From: Odiellus spinosus
Lineage: Eukaryota; Arthropoda; Arachnida; Opiliones; Phalangiidae
NCBI GenBank assembly: GCA_963920705.1
Contig: CAWUCO010000283.1
Coordinates: forward strand, 372,001-436,000
DNA length: 64,000 nucleotides
Reading direction: 5' to 3'
A program made the translations under genes and the position numbers. This document shows positions 22,153 to 34,451 of the stretch, piece after piece; within the stretch, counting starts at the first letter, position 1, and each line of letters begins with the position of its first letter. The notes beneath the pieces are model-generated. The model was not told the DNA's origin. It searched no databases and worked only from the letters and a program-made list of their open reading frames with translations.

Positions 22153-24806
22153 AGTACTGAGAGATATTGATACAACTGACCATTTTCCTTTTTATGTTGA
22201 GTGTGATTCTCCAATATCAATGAGACCGAAATTACGTATTAGAAACTTTTCCCAATATAATATTAACAATTTCATGGGAAAAATGAGAACTAAAAACTGG
22301 AATCATCTCACTAATCATACAAACATAAATTTAGCTTTTGATGAATTTCATGATTTTTTTCTAAAAGTATATAATGACTCTTTCCCATTTTTTGAAGTCA
22401 CTAAAAATGACTCACATAAATGGATAACGAGCGAGTGCCTGTCATGTATCAAGGAAAAGAAAAAGCTTAAAACTAAATGCAGTCGGAACCCATCGGTAGA
22501 AAATTTGCGCATTTATAAAAATATGCGAAATAAATGTAATAACCTGTTAAGAAATGCGCGTATAAATTTCTATAAAACCTCACTCGATAAAGCTCATAAT
22601 AATCCGAAAAAAAAACATGGAAGTTGATCAATAAGTTACTGTGTAAGGGAAAGGAAAAAACTGACAAAAAGGCCCAATACTCACCTGATGACTTCAACAT
22701 TTTCTTTAATCCCCCTCCTCAGATTGATACAATGAACACGTCTCAAAAACACCTCCAAGGTGTAAAAAATATCACAAATACTATGGTTCTCTTAGATACA
22801 GACGAGACAGAAGTACTTAGAATCCTCAACAACCTTAAACTTGATTCGTCTCCAGGATTTGATGATTTTACCCCGAAAATTATTAAGCTGTCATCGCAAT
22901 ACTTACTCACCCCTCTAACAACCCTGATTAATATGTCTTTTCGGCTAGGCGTATACCCAAACCGACTTAAAAAATCTATAATTGTTCCAATATATAAATC
23001 AGGTAATAAAGACATGCCTACTAACTATAGACCACTGTCCGTTCTATCTTTGCTAAAATATTTGACAAATGCTTTTATTCGCGTATTTTAAGTTTTTCGA
23101 ATAAATATCAATTGATATCAAATAGACAATTCGGATTTAGGGAAAATTCTAATGTAGAGCTTGCCAATATCCAGGTGTATAAAAAATTATTGACTACTTG
23201 GATAGAAACAACTATGTCATATCTGTCTTTTTAGACTTAAAAAAAGCATTTGACTCTGTCAACCATGATCGCTTACTAGCCAAGCTCCTGAGTATGGGAA
23301 TTAGAGGAAACAGTTACCAGTGTTTAAAATCATATTTAAGGAACCGAAGCGGTCAAACCAAACTTAACCATGAACTATCAGGTGAAAGATCTATACATCA
23401 AGGTGTCCCGCAAGGTTCCATACTATCTCCCCTACTATTTAACCTTTTTATAGATGATATCACACGCCTGGATGGTGCTGATAATCTGACCCTCTACGCG
23501 GATGATACCATCAGCTTGGTTGGTGGACCAGTTTTAGACAGCCTTATATTAGATACTAATAGAATCCTTAGCAAATTGGATAGATGGCTATTGGACAATT
23601 ACCTTGAATTAAATAAGACCAAAACTGTTTACATGATATTCTCTAATATTAATAAAGACCGCACTAGGACCCATGAGGTAATGATAGGTCAAACTGTACT
23701 ATCTGAGGTAAAAACCTTCAAATATTTAGGCGTTTGGTATGATTCCCACCTCACGTGGAACGAACATATTAATCGTGTAGCTGGCAAAATGGCCTATAGC
23801 ATCTACCAGAAGCCGATGAAACCCTCCTTTGAAGTCTACTACTCCAATGTTCCATATAGCGCTCCTCTCTGTATGGGTAAAATTCCCAATTTTACGAGTT
23901 AGAAGGGATCCTACTTCATCCCCCCTGTCTACGGAACATTGGAAATTCTCTCTCTCCACAAACGACGACGTTTTTTGGACGAACTCCGAGGCTGCTAGAG
24001 ATATTCGCTCGACGAACTCCCGCTCCGAAAACATCTACCGTTAGGAGGCGTACGGATCGCGCCTTTTGAGAATAACCCATACAGAGAGGGGTAGACAAGA
24101 CCCGGGAGTAATAGACTTCAAAGGAGGGTTTCATCGGCTTCTTCATCTACCTAATCCACCAAAACCGGAAAATATTTGGAAAAAAGACCAAACTGTTACT
24201 TTACTACTCCCTGTTCTACTCCCATTTGGTGTTATGTATAGCTATTTGGGGTAACACATCCGGGCGAAATTTAAACAGAATGTTTATGCTCCAAAAACGC
24301 GCCCTTAGAATAATTGAAGATGTGTCATATTTGACACATACTTCTCCAATTTTCGCAGCTCTCAAAATTTTAACTGTGTACCAAGTGTATGAATATTTTT
24401 ATTTAATATTATTATATAAGTCACTACAGAGTTCTATATATAAGCCTTTTAATTTTAGTAAATTATCCAGGTATTTTACGCGCAAAGAATACATCTTGGA
24501 AGTTCCCTATGCGCGCACTAATATGAAACTAAATTCTCTCTTCTGTAGAAGCCCTAAAATATTCAATAATATAAATCCGCCTTCAAATATTAACCTTAGT
24601 AGGTACAAATGTATAATACGGGTAATATTTTTAACACTAAAGAATAGATTTTGAATTGTTTACCTATTTGCTTATTTTTATTTTGCCTAACCTCTCCGTA
24701 ATTACTATACTATTAATCTACCTTAATGTGATCTAAAAGTCGTCTTGCGACTTGGCCTTCAATGACAATTGTATAATTTTGTAGCCAAAATAAATTATTA
24801 TTATTA
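22153..24806 (+). pseudogene. 5'-truncated non-LTR retrotransposon (Jockey/CR1-like), interrupted
   Basis: The copy starts inside the end of the APE endonuclease domain (DTTDHFPFYV is the SDH-type motif). It continues through the linker to a reverse transcriptase: SSPGFDDFTPKIIK, VPIYKSGN, YRPLSVLS, FLDLKKAFDSVNHD, GVPQGSILSPLLFNLFIDD and the catalytic YADDT (about 23497-23512). The C-terminal domain (MLQKRALRIIEDV...) ends at 24654. Lesions are a frame change near 22620, a frameshift around 23085-23190 and a MITE at 23808-24143. The 3' end is a TTATTATTATTAT tail directly against satellite array C, as expected for TPRT. ORF1 is absent. Confidence 0.88.
23808..24143. mobile_element. 336-bp MITE inserted in the LINE RT
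   Basis: Terminal inverted repeats begin AGAAGCCGATGAAACCCTCC and extend about 35 bp, with further imperfect pairing inward (CTCCTCTCTGTATGGGT against ACCCATACAGAGAGG). It is flanked by an 8-bp duplication CATCTACC (23800-23807, 24144-24151), which points to the hAT or a similar 8-bp-TSD superfamily. Removing the element and one TSD copy leaves the LINE frame open through the junction. It has no coding capacity. Confidence 0.85.
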
Positions 24807-24807
24807 T

Positions 24808-27800
24808 GATTTGAAAGACCTGATTCGAAAAGCCTGATTCGAAAAGCCTGATTCGAAAGGCCTGATTCGAAAGACCTGATTCGAAAGACCTGATTCGAAA
24901 GACCCGATTTGAAAGACCTGATTTGAAAGACCTGATTTGAAAGACCTGATGTGAAAGACCTGATGTGAAAACACTGATTTGAAAAGACATGATTTGAAAA
25001 GACATGATTTGAAAGACATTTGAAAAACATGATTTGAAAGACCTGATTTGAAAACACTGATTTGAAAGACCTGATTTGAAATACCTGATGTGAAAGACCT
25101 GATGTGAAAGACCTGATGTGAAAGACCTGATGTGAAAAACCTGATGTGAAAAACCTGATGTGAAAAACCTGAGGTGAAAAGCCTGAGGTGAAAAGCCTAA
25201 TGTGAAAAGCCTGATGTGAAAAACCTGATGTGAAAAACCTGTTGTGAAAAACCTGATGTGAAAAACTTGATGTGAAAAACCTGATGTGAAAAACCTGATG
25301 TGAAAAACCTGACGTGAGAAACCTGACGTGAGAAACCTGACGTGAAAAACCTGACGTGAAAAACTTGATGTGAAAAACCTGATGTGAAAAACCTAACGTG
25401 AAAAACCTGACGTGAGAAACCTGACGTGAGAAACCTGACGTGAAAAACCTGATGTGAAAAACCTGATGTGAAAAACCTGATGTGAAAAACCTGATGTGAA
25501 AAACCTGATGTGAGAGACCTGATGTGAGAGACCTGATGTGAGAGACCTGATGTGAAAAGCCTGATGTGAAAAGCCTGATGTGAAGGACCTGATGCGAAAG
25601 ACCTGATGCGAAAGACCTGATGCGAAAGACCTGATGCGAAAGACCTGATGCGAAAGACCTGATGCGAAAGACCTGATGCGAAAGACCTGATGCGAAAAAC
25701 CTGATTCGAAAGACCTGATTCGAAAGACCTGATTCGAAAAGCCTGATTCGAAAAGCCTGATTCGAAAGCCTGATTCGAAAAGCCTGATTCGAAAAGCCTG
25801 ATTCGAAAAGCCTGATTCGAAAGGCCTGATTCGTAAGGCCTGATTCGAAAGACCTGATTCGAAAGACCTGATTCGAAAGACCTGATTCGAAAGACCTGAT
25901 TCGAAAGACCTGATTCGAAAGACCTGATTCGAAAGACCTGATTCGAAAGACCTGATTCGAAAGACCTGATTCGAAAGACCTGATTCGAAAGGCCTGATTC
26001 GAAAGGCCTGATTCGAAAGGCCTGATTCGAAAGACCTGATTCGAAAGACCTGATTCGAAAGACCTGATTCGAAAGACCTGATTCGAAAGACCTGATTCGA
26101 AAGACCTGATGTGAAAGACCTGATGTGAAAACACTGATGTGAAAACACTGATTTGAAAAGACATGATTTGAAAAGACATGATTTGAAAAGACATGATTTG
26201 AAAACACATGATTTGAAAGACATTTGAAAAACATGATTTGAAAGACCTGATTTGAAAACACTGATTTGAAAGACCTGATTTGAAAGACCTGATTTGAAAG
26301 ACCTGATGTGAAAGACCTGATGTGAAAGACCTAATGTGAAAGACCTGATGTGAAAGACCTGATGTGAAAGACCTGATGTGAAAGACCTGATGTGAAAAAC
26401 CTGAGGTGAAAAACCTGAGGTGAAAAACCTGAGGTGAAAAACCTGAGGTGAAAAGCCTGAGGTGAAAAGCCTAATGTGAAAAGCCTGATGTGAAAAACCT
26501 GATGTGAAAAACCTGATGTGAAAAACCTGTTGTGAAAAATCTGATGTGAAAAACTTGATGTGAAAAACCTGATGTGAAAAACCTGATGTGAAAAACCTGA
26601 TGTGAGAGACCCGATGTGAAAAGCCTGATGTGAAAAGCCTGATGTGAAAGACCTGATATGAAAGACCTGATGTGAAAGACCTGATGTGAAAGACCTGATG
26701 TGAAAGACCTGATGTGAAAAACCTGATGTGAAAGACCTGATGTGAAAGACCTGATGTGAAAGACCTGATGTGAAAGACCTGATGTGAAAGACCTGATTCG
26801 AAAGACCTGATTCGAAAAGCCTGATTCGAAAAGCCTGATTCGAAAAGCCTGATTCGAAAGACCTGATTCGAAAGACCTGATTCGAAAGACCTGATTCGAA
26901 AGACCTGATTTGAAAGACCTGATTTGAAAGACCTGATTTGAAAGACCTGATTTGAAAGACCTGATTTGAAAGACCTGATTTGAAAACACTGATTTGAAAA
27001 GACATGATTTGAAAGACATTTGAAAAACATGATTTGAAAGACCTGATTAGAAAACACTGATTTGAAAGACCTGATTAGAAAACACTGATTCGAAAAGCCT
27101 GATTCGAAAAGCCTGATTCGAAAAGCCTGATTCGAAAGACCTGATTCGAAAGACCTGATTCGAAAGACCTGATTCGAAAGACCTGATTCGAAAGGCCTGA
27201 TTCGAAAGACCTGATTCGAAAGACCTGATTCGAAAGACCTGATTCGAAAGACCTGATTCGAAAGACCTGATTCGAAAGACCTGATTCGAAAGACCTGATT
27301 CGAAAGACCTGATTCGAAAGACCTGATTCGAAAGACCTGATTCGAAAGACCTGATTCGAAAGACCTGATTCGAAAGGCCTGATTCGAAAGGCCTGATTCG
27401 AAAGGCCTGATTCGAAAGGCCTGATTCGAAAGACCTGATTCGAAAGACCTGATTCGAAAGACCTGATTCGAAAGACCTGATTCGAAAGACCTGATTTGAA
27501 AGACCTGATGTGAAAGACCTGATGTGAAAACACTGATTTGAAAAGACATGATTTGAAAAGACATGATTTGAAAACACATGATTTGAAAGACATTTGAAAG
27601 ACCTGATTTGAAAACACTGATTTGAAAACACTGATTTGAAAGACCTGATTTGAAAGACCTGATTTGAAAGACCTGATGTGAAAGACCTGATGTGAAAGAC
27701 CTGATGTGAAAGACCTGATGTGAAAGACCTGATGTGAAAGATATGATGTGAAAGACCTGATGTGAAAAACCTGATGTGAAAAACCTGATGTGAAAAACCT

Positions 27801-28800
27801 GTTGTGAAAAACCTGTTGTGAAAAATCTGATGTGAAAAACGATGTGAAAAACCTGATGTGAAAAACCTGATGTGAGAGACCCGATGTGAAAAGCCTGATG
27901 TGAAAAGCCTGATGTGAAGGACCTGATGTGAAAGACCTGATATGAAAGACCTGATGTGAAAGACCTGATGTGAAAGACCTGATGTGAAAAACCTGATTCG
28001 AAAGACCTGATTCGAAAGACCTGATTCGAAAAGCCTGATTCGAAAAGTCTGATTCGAAAAGCCTGATTCGAAAGACCTGATTCGAAAGACCTGATTCGAA
28101 AGACCTGATTCGAAAGACCTGATTTGAAAGACCTGATTTGAAAGACCTGATTTGAAAACACTGATTTGAAAAGACATGATTTGAAAGACATTTGAAAAAC
28201 ATAATTTGAAAGACCTGATTTGAAAGACCTGGTTTGAAAGACCTGATTTGAAAACACTGATTTGAAAGACCTGATTTGAAAGACCTGGTTTGAAAGACCT
28301 GGTTTGAAAGACCTGATTTGAAAACACTGATTTGAAAGACCTGATTTGAAAGACCTGATTTGAAAGACCTGATGTGAAAGACCTGATGTGAAAGACCTGA
28401 TGTGAAAGACCTGATGTGAAAGACCTGATGTTTAAGACCTGATGTGAAAGATCTGATGTGAAAGACCTAATGTGAAAAACCTGATGTGAAAAACCTGATG
28501 TGAAAAGCCTGATGTGAAAAACCTGAGGTGAAAAGCCTGAGGTGAAAAGCCTGAGGTGAAAAGCCTGATTCGAAAAACCTGATTCGAAAGACCTGATTCG
28601 AAAGACCTGATTCGAAAGACCTGATTCGAAAGACCTGATTCGAAAGACGTGATTCGAAAGACCTGATTCGAAAAGCCTGATTCGAAAAGCCTGATTCTAA
28701 AAGCCTGATTCGAAAAGCCTGACTCGAAAAGCCTGATTCGAAAAGCCTGATTCGAAAAACCTGATTCGAAAAACCTGATTCGAAAAACATGATTTGAAAA
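24808..28800 (-). repeat. 14-bp satellite array C
   Basis: About 285 units of the same 14-bp family as A and B over 4.0 kb. Marker blocks with GACATGATTTGAAAA and a short GACATTTGAAAAACATG unit recur near 24985, 26165, 27000, 27545 and 28170. They separate runs of TTCG, TTTG, GTGT and GGTG variants, an irregular higher-order pattern. A run of ATGCG variants (25585-25690) is unique to this array. Minus-strand frames are open for up to 954 codons, but this is a property of the repeat unit. Confidence 0.95.
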
Positions 28801-30110
28801 ACTTTACGCAAATTCGTGTTTAAAGGAATCTCGAAACGCCATTCAAATTGTTCAAAGAGCGTTTATGCATGCATAACAAGCCAGTGCTATAGCATAATTC
28901 TTTTCAGCCTCTTTTACAATGTCATGGGTCTAGCTATTTCTATATGCTTGACCATCTGGTTATCATTGAATCGTTGGATTAACAAATGATAATTGCGCAG
29001 TACAGCCTAATGATACCGATGTATTTATTTATATTGCTAGAATTTGTATTCTACTTATTTTCATTTAAAATAAACATTTCACACGGGTTACCAAGGTAAA
29101 CCATAATAAAGAAGATTAGATATAAAGGCGCATTCACAGGGTGTTCAAGATAAAAATGACTTAATAAAAAATAGATGTTATATCTATTTTTTATTAAGAC
29201 ATTTCGTTTCCATATAAAATGGCTTAAAGCCGCATTCGCACGTGTATCCAAGATAAATTAATAAAGATTAGATAAAAAGGCGCGTTCACAAGTAGCCAAG
29301 TTGAAAATGACTTAATAAAAATTAAATATAAAGACACGATCACACGGATATTCAAGATATAGAGATGTAATATTTTATGGGGCGTCTACGTGAAAATTTG
29401 AAATGTATTTTGCTATTTCTGCTAAATATAGCGAATGAGAAAATTTATATATATTCATCTTGTAATCAAATATTAAATATATAATAATAAATCTATATAA
29501 ATAAAAATGAAAATTTGTCTCGCGCTCCTATATGTGTTTTCCTATATAACATTCTTCCGATTCCGATGAAACTTTGGTGAGTTGTTGCGCGCACGCCCGC
29601 GAAGGTTCCTGATTTAGTTAAATCATTAAACAGAAGGTGGCGCGGCAGTCGTTTCAACAAATGTGTGTATTTCCAATACCATTCACCCGATTGCGATGAA
29701 ACTTTGTTGAAGGGCGTGGCATGGTTCATGGGGTAAATTTCTGCAGTATTCGAGAGACTGAAAATAGAACTTTCGTAGATACGTCATTCACGGGACGCTC
29801 CGCTTTCTAGTGTCGTTGGAACTTCACTAAGTAATATCATTAAATATGCCTCTTTAACTTTCTACCAGTATGTGACAATAGTTTCGTAGCCGCGAAGTTT
29901 TAAGGACTTTTCATGGTAAAAATAGTGTAGCCCCAAAAGTAACCATATAGCGAGAAGTGTGCATATTTCTTTTTTACTTATTTAAACGAAAAAAAAAATT
30001 AAAATTAAACCTTAACATAGTTTACATGGATTTTATTAAATTTCTTTTTTTTTTTTTAAAGTTTTAGAGTTGGTACGAGGAGAGGTAATATTTTGGTTTC
30101 CCAACTTGTT
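28801..30110 (+). repeat. 1.3-kb satellite-associated tail, copy 2
   Basis: Second copy of 20844-22152 with its right end intact: ...GAGGTAATATTTTGGTTTCCCAACTTGTT. The terminal 20 bp (30091-30110) is the reverse complement of motifs at 49996 and 61038. No gene is visible in it. Confidence 0.9.
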
Positions 30111-30207
30111 TATTAGTACGGGATGCGTATATTAACATCAATATTTTTAATTGAACTTATTTTTAAATTAGAAAATATAAATTACAATTTTTTTCAAATA
30201 TTAAACT

Positions 30208-30384
30208 TCATTGTCTACTATCACTACTCTCACTGTCACTATTTTCTGCAATAAAATGGTCTTTTTCAAGCAGCAAGTTCGTACTATCACAAGTTACAGC
30301 TTCTAGCATTGATGGAACTTGATTCCCGTCGAACCATTTTGGTTTATATTGACCACTCTCCAAGTTCCATCCATTGTAACTTCT
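30208..30384 (-). CDS. C-terminal coding fragment, unknown
   Basis: An open frame on the minus strand of about 58 codons ends at TGA (30208-30210). It has protein-like composition: an aromatic start (YNGWNLESGQYKPKWFDG), then an acidic/Ser-rich tail (ENSDSESSDSRQ). The frame opens after AAATTAG/ATAG dinucleotides that could be splice acceptors, so this may be a last exon. It is too short for the ATG-based ORF search and no domain is recognised. It may come from a transposase tail or a host gene. Confidence 0.3.
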   Translation of the reverse strand, partial: RSYNGWNLESGQYKPKWFDGNQVPSMLEAVTCDSTNLLLEKDHFIAENSDSESSDSRQ

Positions 30385-30811
30385 ATTTTTCTAATTTCAA
30401 AATGAGTTCACTTCTAGGAATTAATGTTAATATCCCGTATTAATAAATAAAGTCCACTTATTTAAAAATTCCTGTTTTTCTTTAAAGCCAGAGAATAATC
30501 ATAAATGCTGAAATCATTACGGGAAATACGATAATTAAGGAAAAAATATGTTCGTATCATCTCAATAAACCAATCTGAATGCAAATTTCAATTTTTTTTT
30601 TTTTTATTAAAAATCGTCATTTTTCGTACATTTCAAACGTGTCGCTTGTACCATGGTTCATATTTTAGAGAGAGAAAACTTGTATATTAATTTTCAGCAC
30701 CTTGAAATATACTAGAAACCATAATCAAAGCTACCCCGCGAAGCAATTTTATATATTAAATTTATTTTCTTAAACCGTGCGTTGATAAGAAATTAGTGGG
30801 TGGTGCCAGAC

Positions 30812-31180
30812 AAAATTAGTCTGATTTGCCGTTTGCCCCCACTTTGATTGTAAGAATTAGGATTTTATGAAAGTACACGTCCAGACCTTTGAAAGTACAC
30901 GTCCAGACCAATGAAATGAGACCAATTCCAGGTTTGTACCTTATGGATCGATTAATGTTCCCCTTTGGCCGTGACGTAATCAGTCTGATTTGACGTATGG
31001 CCCCACTTTCTCCATCTGACTCAATAGATCCGTTTTATACTCGCAAATGGCCAGTAGATGGCGCATATTTCAGCCGTGTACTAATAAGTCGATTAATTGG
31101 TCTCCGAACGTGACGTCATAAGACTGATATTTCCCAAAAGCCCCCACTTTGGCCCGTAAGACAAACAGTTATTGGTTACC
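30812..31180 (+). repeat. Degenerate ~150-bp tandem units
   Basis: Three diverged copies share a TGACGTAATCAGTCTGATTTG-like block followed by GCCCCCACTTT (about 30812, 30969 and 31110). A 20-bp tandem duplication GAAAGTACACGTCCAGACC lies at 30866-30905. No coding potential is seen. Confidence 0.5.
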
Positions 31181-31262
31181 CATCAGAAAGGCTATTCAAA
31201 AATATAATCATCCACCGTGTACCTTATAGGTCGCTTATTTTGTCATGGGCTCTTATACTAAT

Positions 31263-32874
31263 ATATCAAAAATGTCTTTGCGAACAAAGACCCAGAAGGA
31301 CATGTTATGGCCTTGAATGTCTGAAGTGACAGATATTTAATTTTCTTTTAAAACATTAAATTTAAATACAATTAGATTTTCTTTTAAAACATGAAATTTA
31401 AATATAATCACAATCTGGCACGATTTAGAGTTTCAAATTTCAAAACAACTGATTTTATTCACTCGGAAATATTTAAGAAAAAATATAACAGACGATTTTC
31501 TCCCATTGACGCTTAACATTAAATTTCGCTTAATTATTTTTCAGGGAAAACGTGTATTGAACTGTTATTTTTCAGTATGACGCGAGTCCAATTTTTGTTT
31601 TCTTAATTTAACCCGAATTTCCACGACTCACAATTGAACGGATCGTTAAAAATACTCGCCGGTTTATTGGAATTGGAATATGATAAAGGGAAATGTGTTT
31701 TTTAAAGCCCGTTTAAAGTCACCTTCTTTTCTAACTTAGCAGACGACGCAAACCATAACAATTTGTACTTTCAAAGCTATATTGCGCGCGCAAGGGAAGA
31801 GAACTTCAAAGCGACGAATTTTAGAGCGGATAAGGTTTTTAAATAAATTGTAATACTTTCATTTTTCTTTTCATTAAAACCGTACAATTTAAATGATGAT
31901 TTCCATAAGGGACAACTAATTAGTTATTAGGAGTTATAATAAAACATTATCCATGGATTAGGTTTGTTCGTTTGCAACCAAAATTAAAATATTGGGAATT
32001 TTTATTCCCTTTAAATTCCTTGTATAAGCATTCATAAGCTAATATGAACGAATTGCCTCGACTAAAGTCGAGGACTTATAACAAAATATTATCCATGGAT
32101 TAGGTTTGTTCGTTTTCAACCTAAATTAAAAAATAAAATATGGGGATTTTTTTATTCCCTTTAAATTCCTTGTATAAGCATTGATAAGCTAACATGAACG
32201 AATTGCCTCGACTAAAGTCGAGGAGTTGTAATAAAACATTATCCATGGATTAGGTTTTTTCGTTTGCAACCTAAATTAAAAATAAAAATATGGGGAATTT
32301 TTATTACCTTTAAATTTCTTGTATAAGCATTCATAAGCTAACATGAACGAATTGCCTCGACTAAAGTCGAGGAGTTATAATAAAACATTATCCATAGAAA
32401 ACATTATCCAATTAAGGTATGAGAACAGATCATAGAACCTTGATTCTATGCCTAAAGCCAAAGCTAAATTAAGTAAATTTTTCTATCGAACGAAAAGTTT
32501 CGTTTTGTTTGGCACGTAATCCCTGAAAAATAATTAAGCGAAATTTAATGTTAAGCGTCAATGGGAGAAAATCGTCTGTTATGTTTTTTCTTAAATATTT
32601 CCGAGTGAATAAAATCAGTTGTTTTGAAATTTGAAACTCTAAATCGTGCCAGATTGTGATTATATTTAAATTTCGTTTTAAAAGAAAATCTAATTATATT
32701 TAAATTTCATGTTTTAAAAGAAAATTTAATTGTATATAAATTTCATGTTTTAAAAGAAAATTTAATTGTATTTAAATTTAATGTTTTAAAAGAAAATTAA
32801 ATATCTGTCACTTCAGACATTCAAGGCCATAACATGTCCTTCTGGGTCTTTGTTCGCAAAGACATTTTTGATAT
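31263..32874. mobile_element. Foldback-type element with ~290-350-bp inverted arms
   Basis: The left arm (31263-31550) is mirrored by 32522-32874. The outer end is ATATCAAAAATGTCTTTGCG, including the hairpin GTCTTTGCGAACAAAGAC. The inner end is AATTATTTTTCAGGGA. The right arm is longer through a local amplification of a ~35-bp ATGTTTTAAAAGAAAATTTAA unit. The core has a three-to-four-unit tandem array and no ORF. Related ends occur at 40990-41065 and 49890-49975, so this is a dispersed non-autonomous family. Confidence 0.75.
31931..32393 (+). repeat. ~147-bp tandem repeat, three units plus a partial
   Basis: Units start at about 31931, 32071, 32220 and 32369 with AAAACATTATCCATGGATTAGG. Each ends with a perfect small hairpin CCTCGACTAAAGTCGAGG. 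The array lies inside the foldback element. Confidence 0.85.
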
Positions 32875-32943
32875 AATATCTGTCACTTCAGTCTAGCACG
32901 AAAGTGTTAACTTCTATATTAAAAGACTAGCCCTTTAAAAAGT

Positions 32944-33443
32944 GATTCAGTCAAATCTCTACATTTTTACCATTGCCCTTTAAACCCAATTAAAATAAAA
33001 ATTTTCATTATTTTTGATGTTAATAGCTGGGGACAGCCGCACTTGATTCAGTCGGATCTCCACATTTTTACCATTGCGCTTTAAACCCAATTAAAATAAA
33101 AATTTTCATTATTTTTGATGTTAATAGCTGGGGCAGCCGCACTTGATTCAGTCGGATCTCTACATTTTTACCATTGCCCTTAAAATCCCAATTGAAATTA
33201 ATTTTTTCATCATTTTTGATGTTAATAGCTGCGGCAGCCGCACTTGATTCAGTCAGATCTCTACATTTTTACCATTGCCCTTTAATCCCAATTAAAATAA
33301 ATTTTTTCATTATTTTTGATGTTAATAGCTGGGGCAGCCGCACTTGATTCAGTCAAATATCCACATTTTTACCATTGCCCTTTAATCCCAATTAAAATTA
33401 TTTTTTTCATTATTTTTGATGTTAATACCTCCGGCAGCCGCAC
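32944..33443 (+). repeat. 100-bp tandem repeat, five units
   Basis: GATTCAGTC blocks at 32944, 33045, 33145, 33246 and 33346 define a 100-101-bp period. Each unit ends TTAATAGCTGGGGCAGCCGC. No coding capacity. Confidence 0.9.
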
Positions 33444-33458
33444 ATTATTTATTTATTA

Positions 33459-34222
33459 ATGAAACTTGAAAAGTTCAACATTCGAACCTTGGTCTACCAT
33501 TTAAAAGTGATTATAACTGTAACAAATAATTCCTCTTTTAGTTCTGCGATCCAAGGGATTTAGATTTTTTGAAAGAGACTTACCTTTCAGATTCATTTTC
33601 TAATGCTTCCAGATATTTTTCGGGTTTAATTTAAGATTAATTTCATAATTTTACACCGATTACTTTGGCCACAGTCTATTTATAAAAACGGCAAAAGTAT
33701 GAAGGATGAGAATTAGGTTATTAGCGTCCAAATCAAGAGCGCTCCTCATGCACGTGATTTTAAAAAGCCATATAAAACCTAAGCCTAATTTTTCAAATTA
33801 GGCTTAGGTTTTTGGCGAATCTATTTCTCCGCCTTGTTGTTCCCTCCGTTTTCATGAATAGATTGTGGGCCAACTAATCGGTGCAAAATTATGAAATTAG
33901 CCTTAAAATAAAGCTCGAATCTTAATTCATACCACACGGAAAATCCAAGTTTTAAAAATATCCGGAAGTATTAGAAAATAAATCTGAAAGGTAAGCCACT
34001 TTCAAAAAACCAAATCCCATAGAATAACATTACGAATTTTGGCCATGCGCGAAACCGGCTAAGTACCAAAAAAAGGGTCAACTTTAGAATTAATTTTAAA
34101 ATACTTAGACTTAATATTTTTAAATGAAACATGAAAAGTTCAACATTCGAACCTTGCTCTATCACTTAAAATTGATTTTAACCGTAATAAATAATTCCTC
34201 TTTTATTTCAGCGATGCAAGGG
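33459..34222. repeat. Nested repeat block with direct repeats and a 17-bp hairpin
   Basis: A ~99-bp direct repeat (33459-33557 and 34124-34222, ATGAAACNTGAAAAGTTCAAC...) brackets an imperfect inverted repeat (about 33583-33665 against 33873-34010). At its middle is a perfect 17-bp stem AAACCTAAGCCTAATTT with a 3-nt loop (33775-33811). The whole resembles a small foldback or MITE-like element. No gene. Confidence 0.65.
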
Positions 34223-34451
34223 ACATGTCCTCGAAAAAGTCGATTTTAATGTTATTTCAATGGGGAAATGGAGCGTTCTGATTGGCTAGAGGCTGAATTT
34301 GTGAAATAACATTACAGATGATGATGGGCTCATAACATAGAACGCTGTCGCGTTCATAGAATATGACCGTGAGCGTTGTTTATGGGATATATTGGAAAAG
34401 ACGTACATTCCAATATCCCCGCTTGTGAGCCAACCCGCAGTCATTGCAAAC

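Noticed and set aside
24713..28327. Several overlapping minus-strand ORFs up to 954 codons
   Set aside because: Same satellite property in all three frames; one runs on into the LINE 3' end, antisense to its coding strand.
12081..28800. Possible CRISPR array
   Set aside because: The repeats are contiguous 14-bp tandem units with no unique spacers, in a eukaryotic setting.
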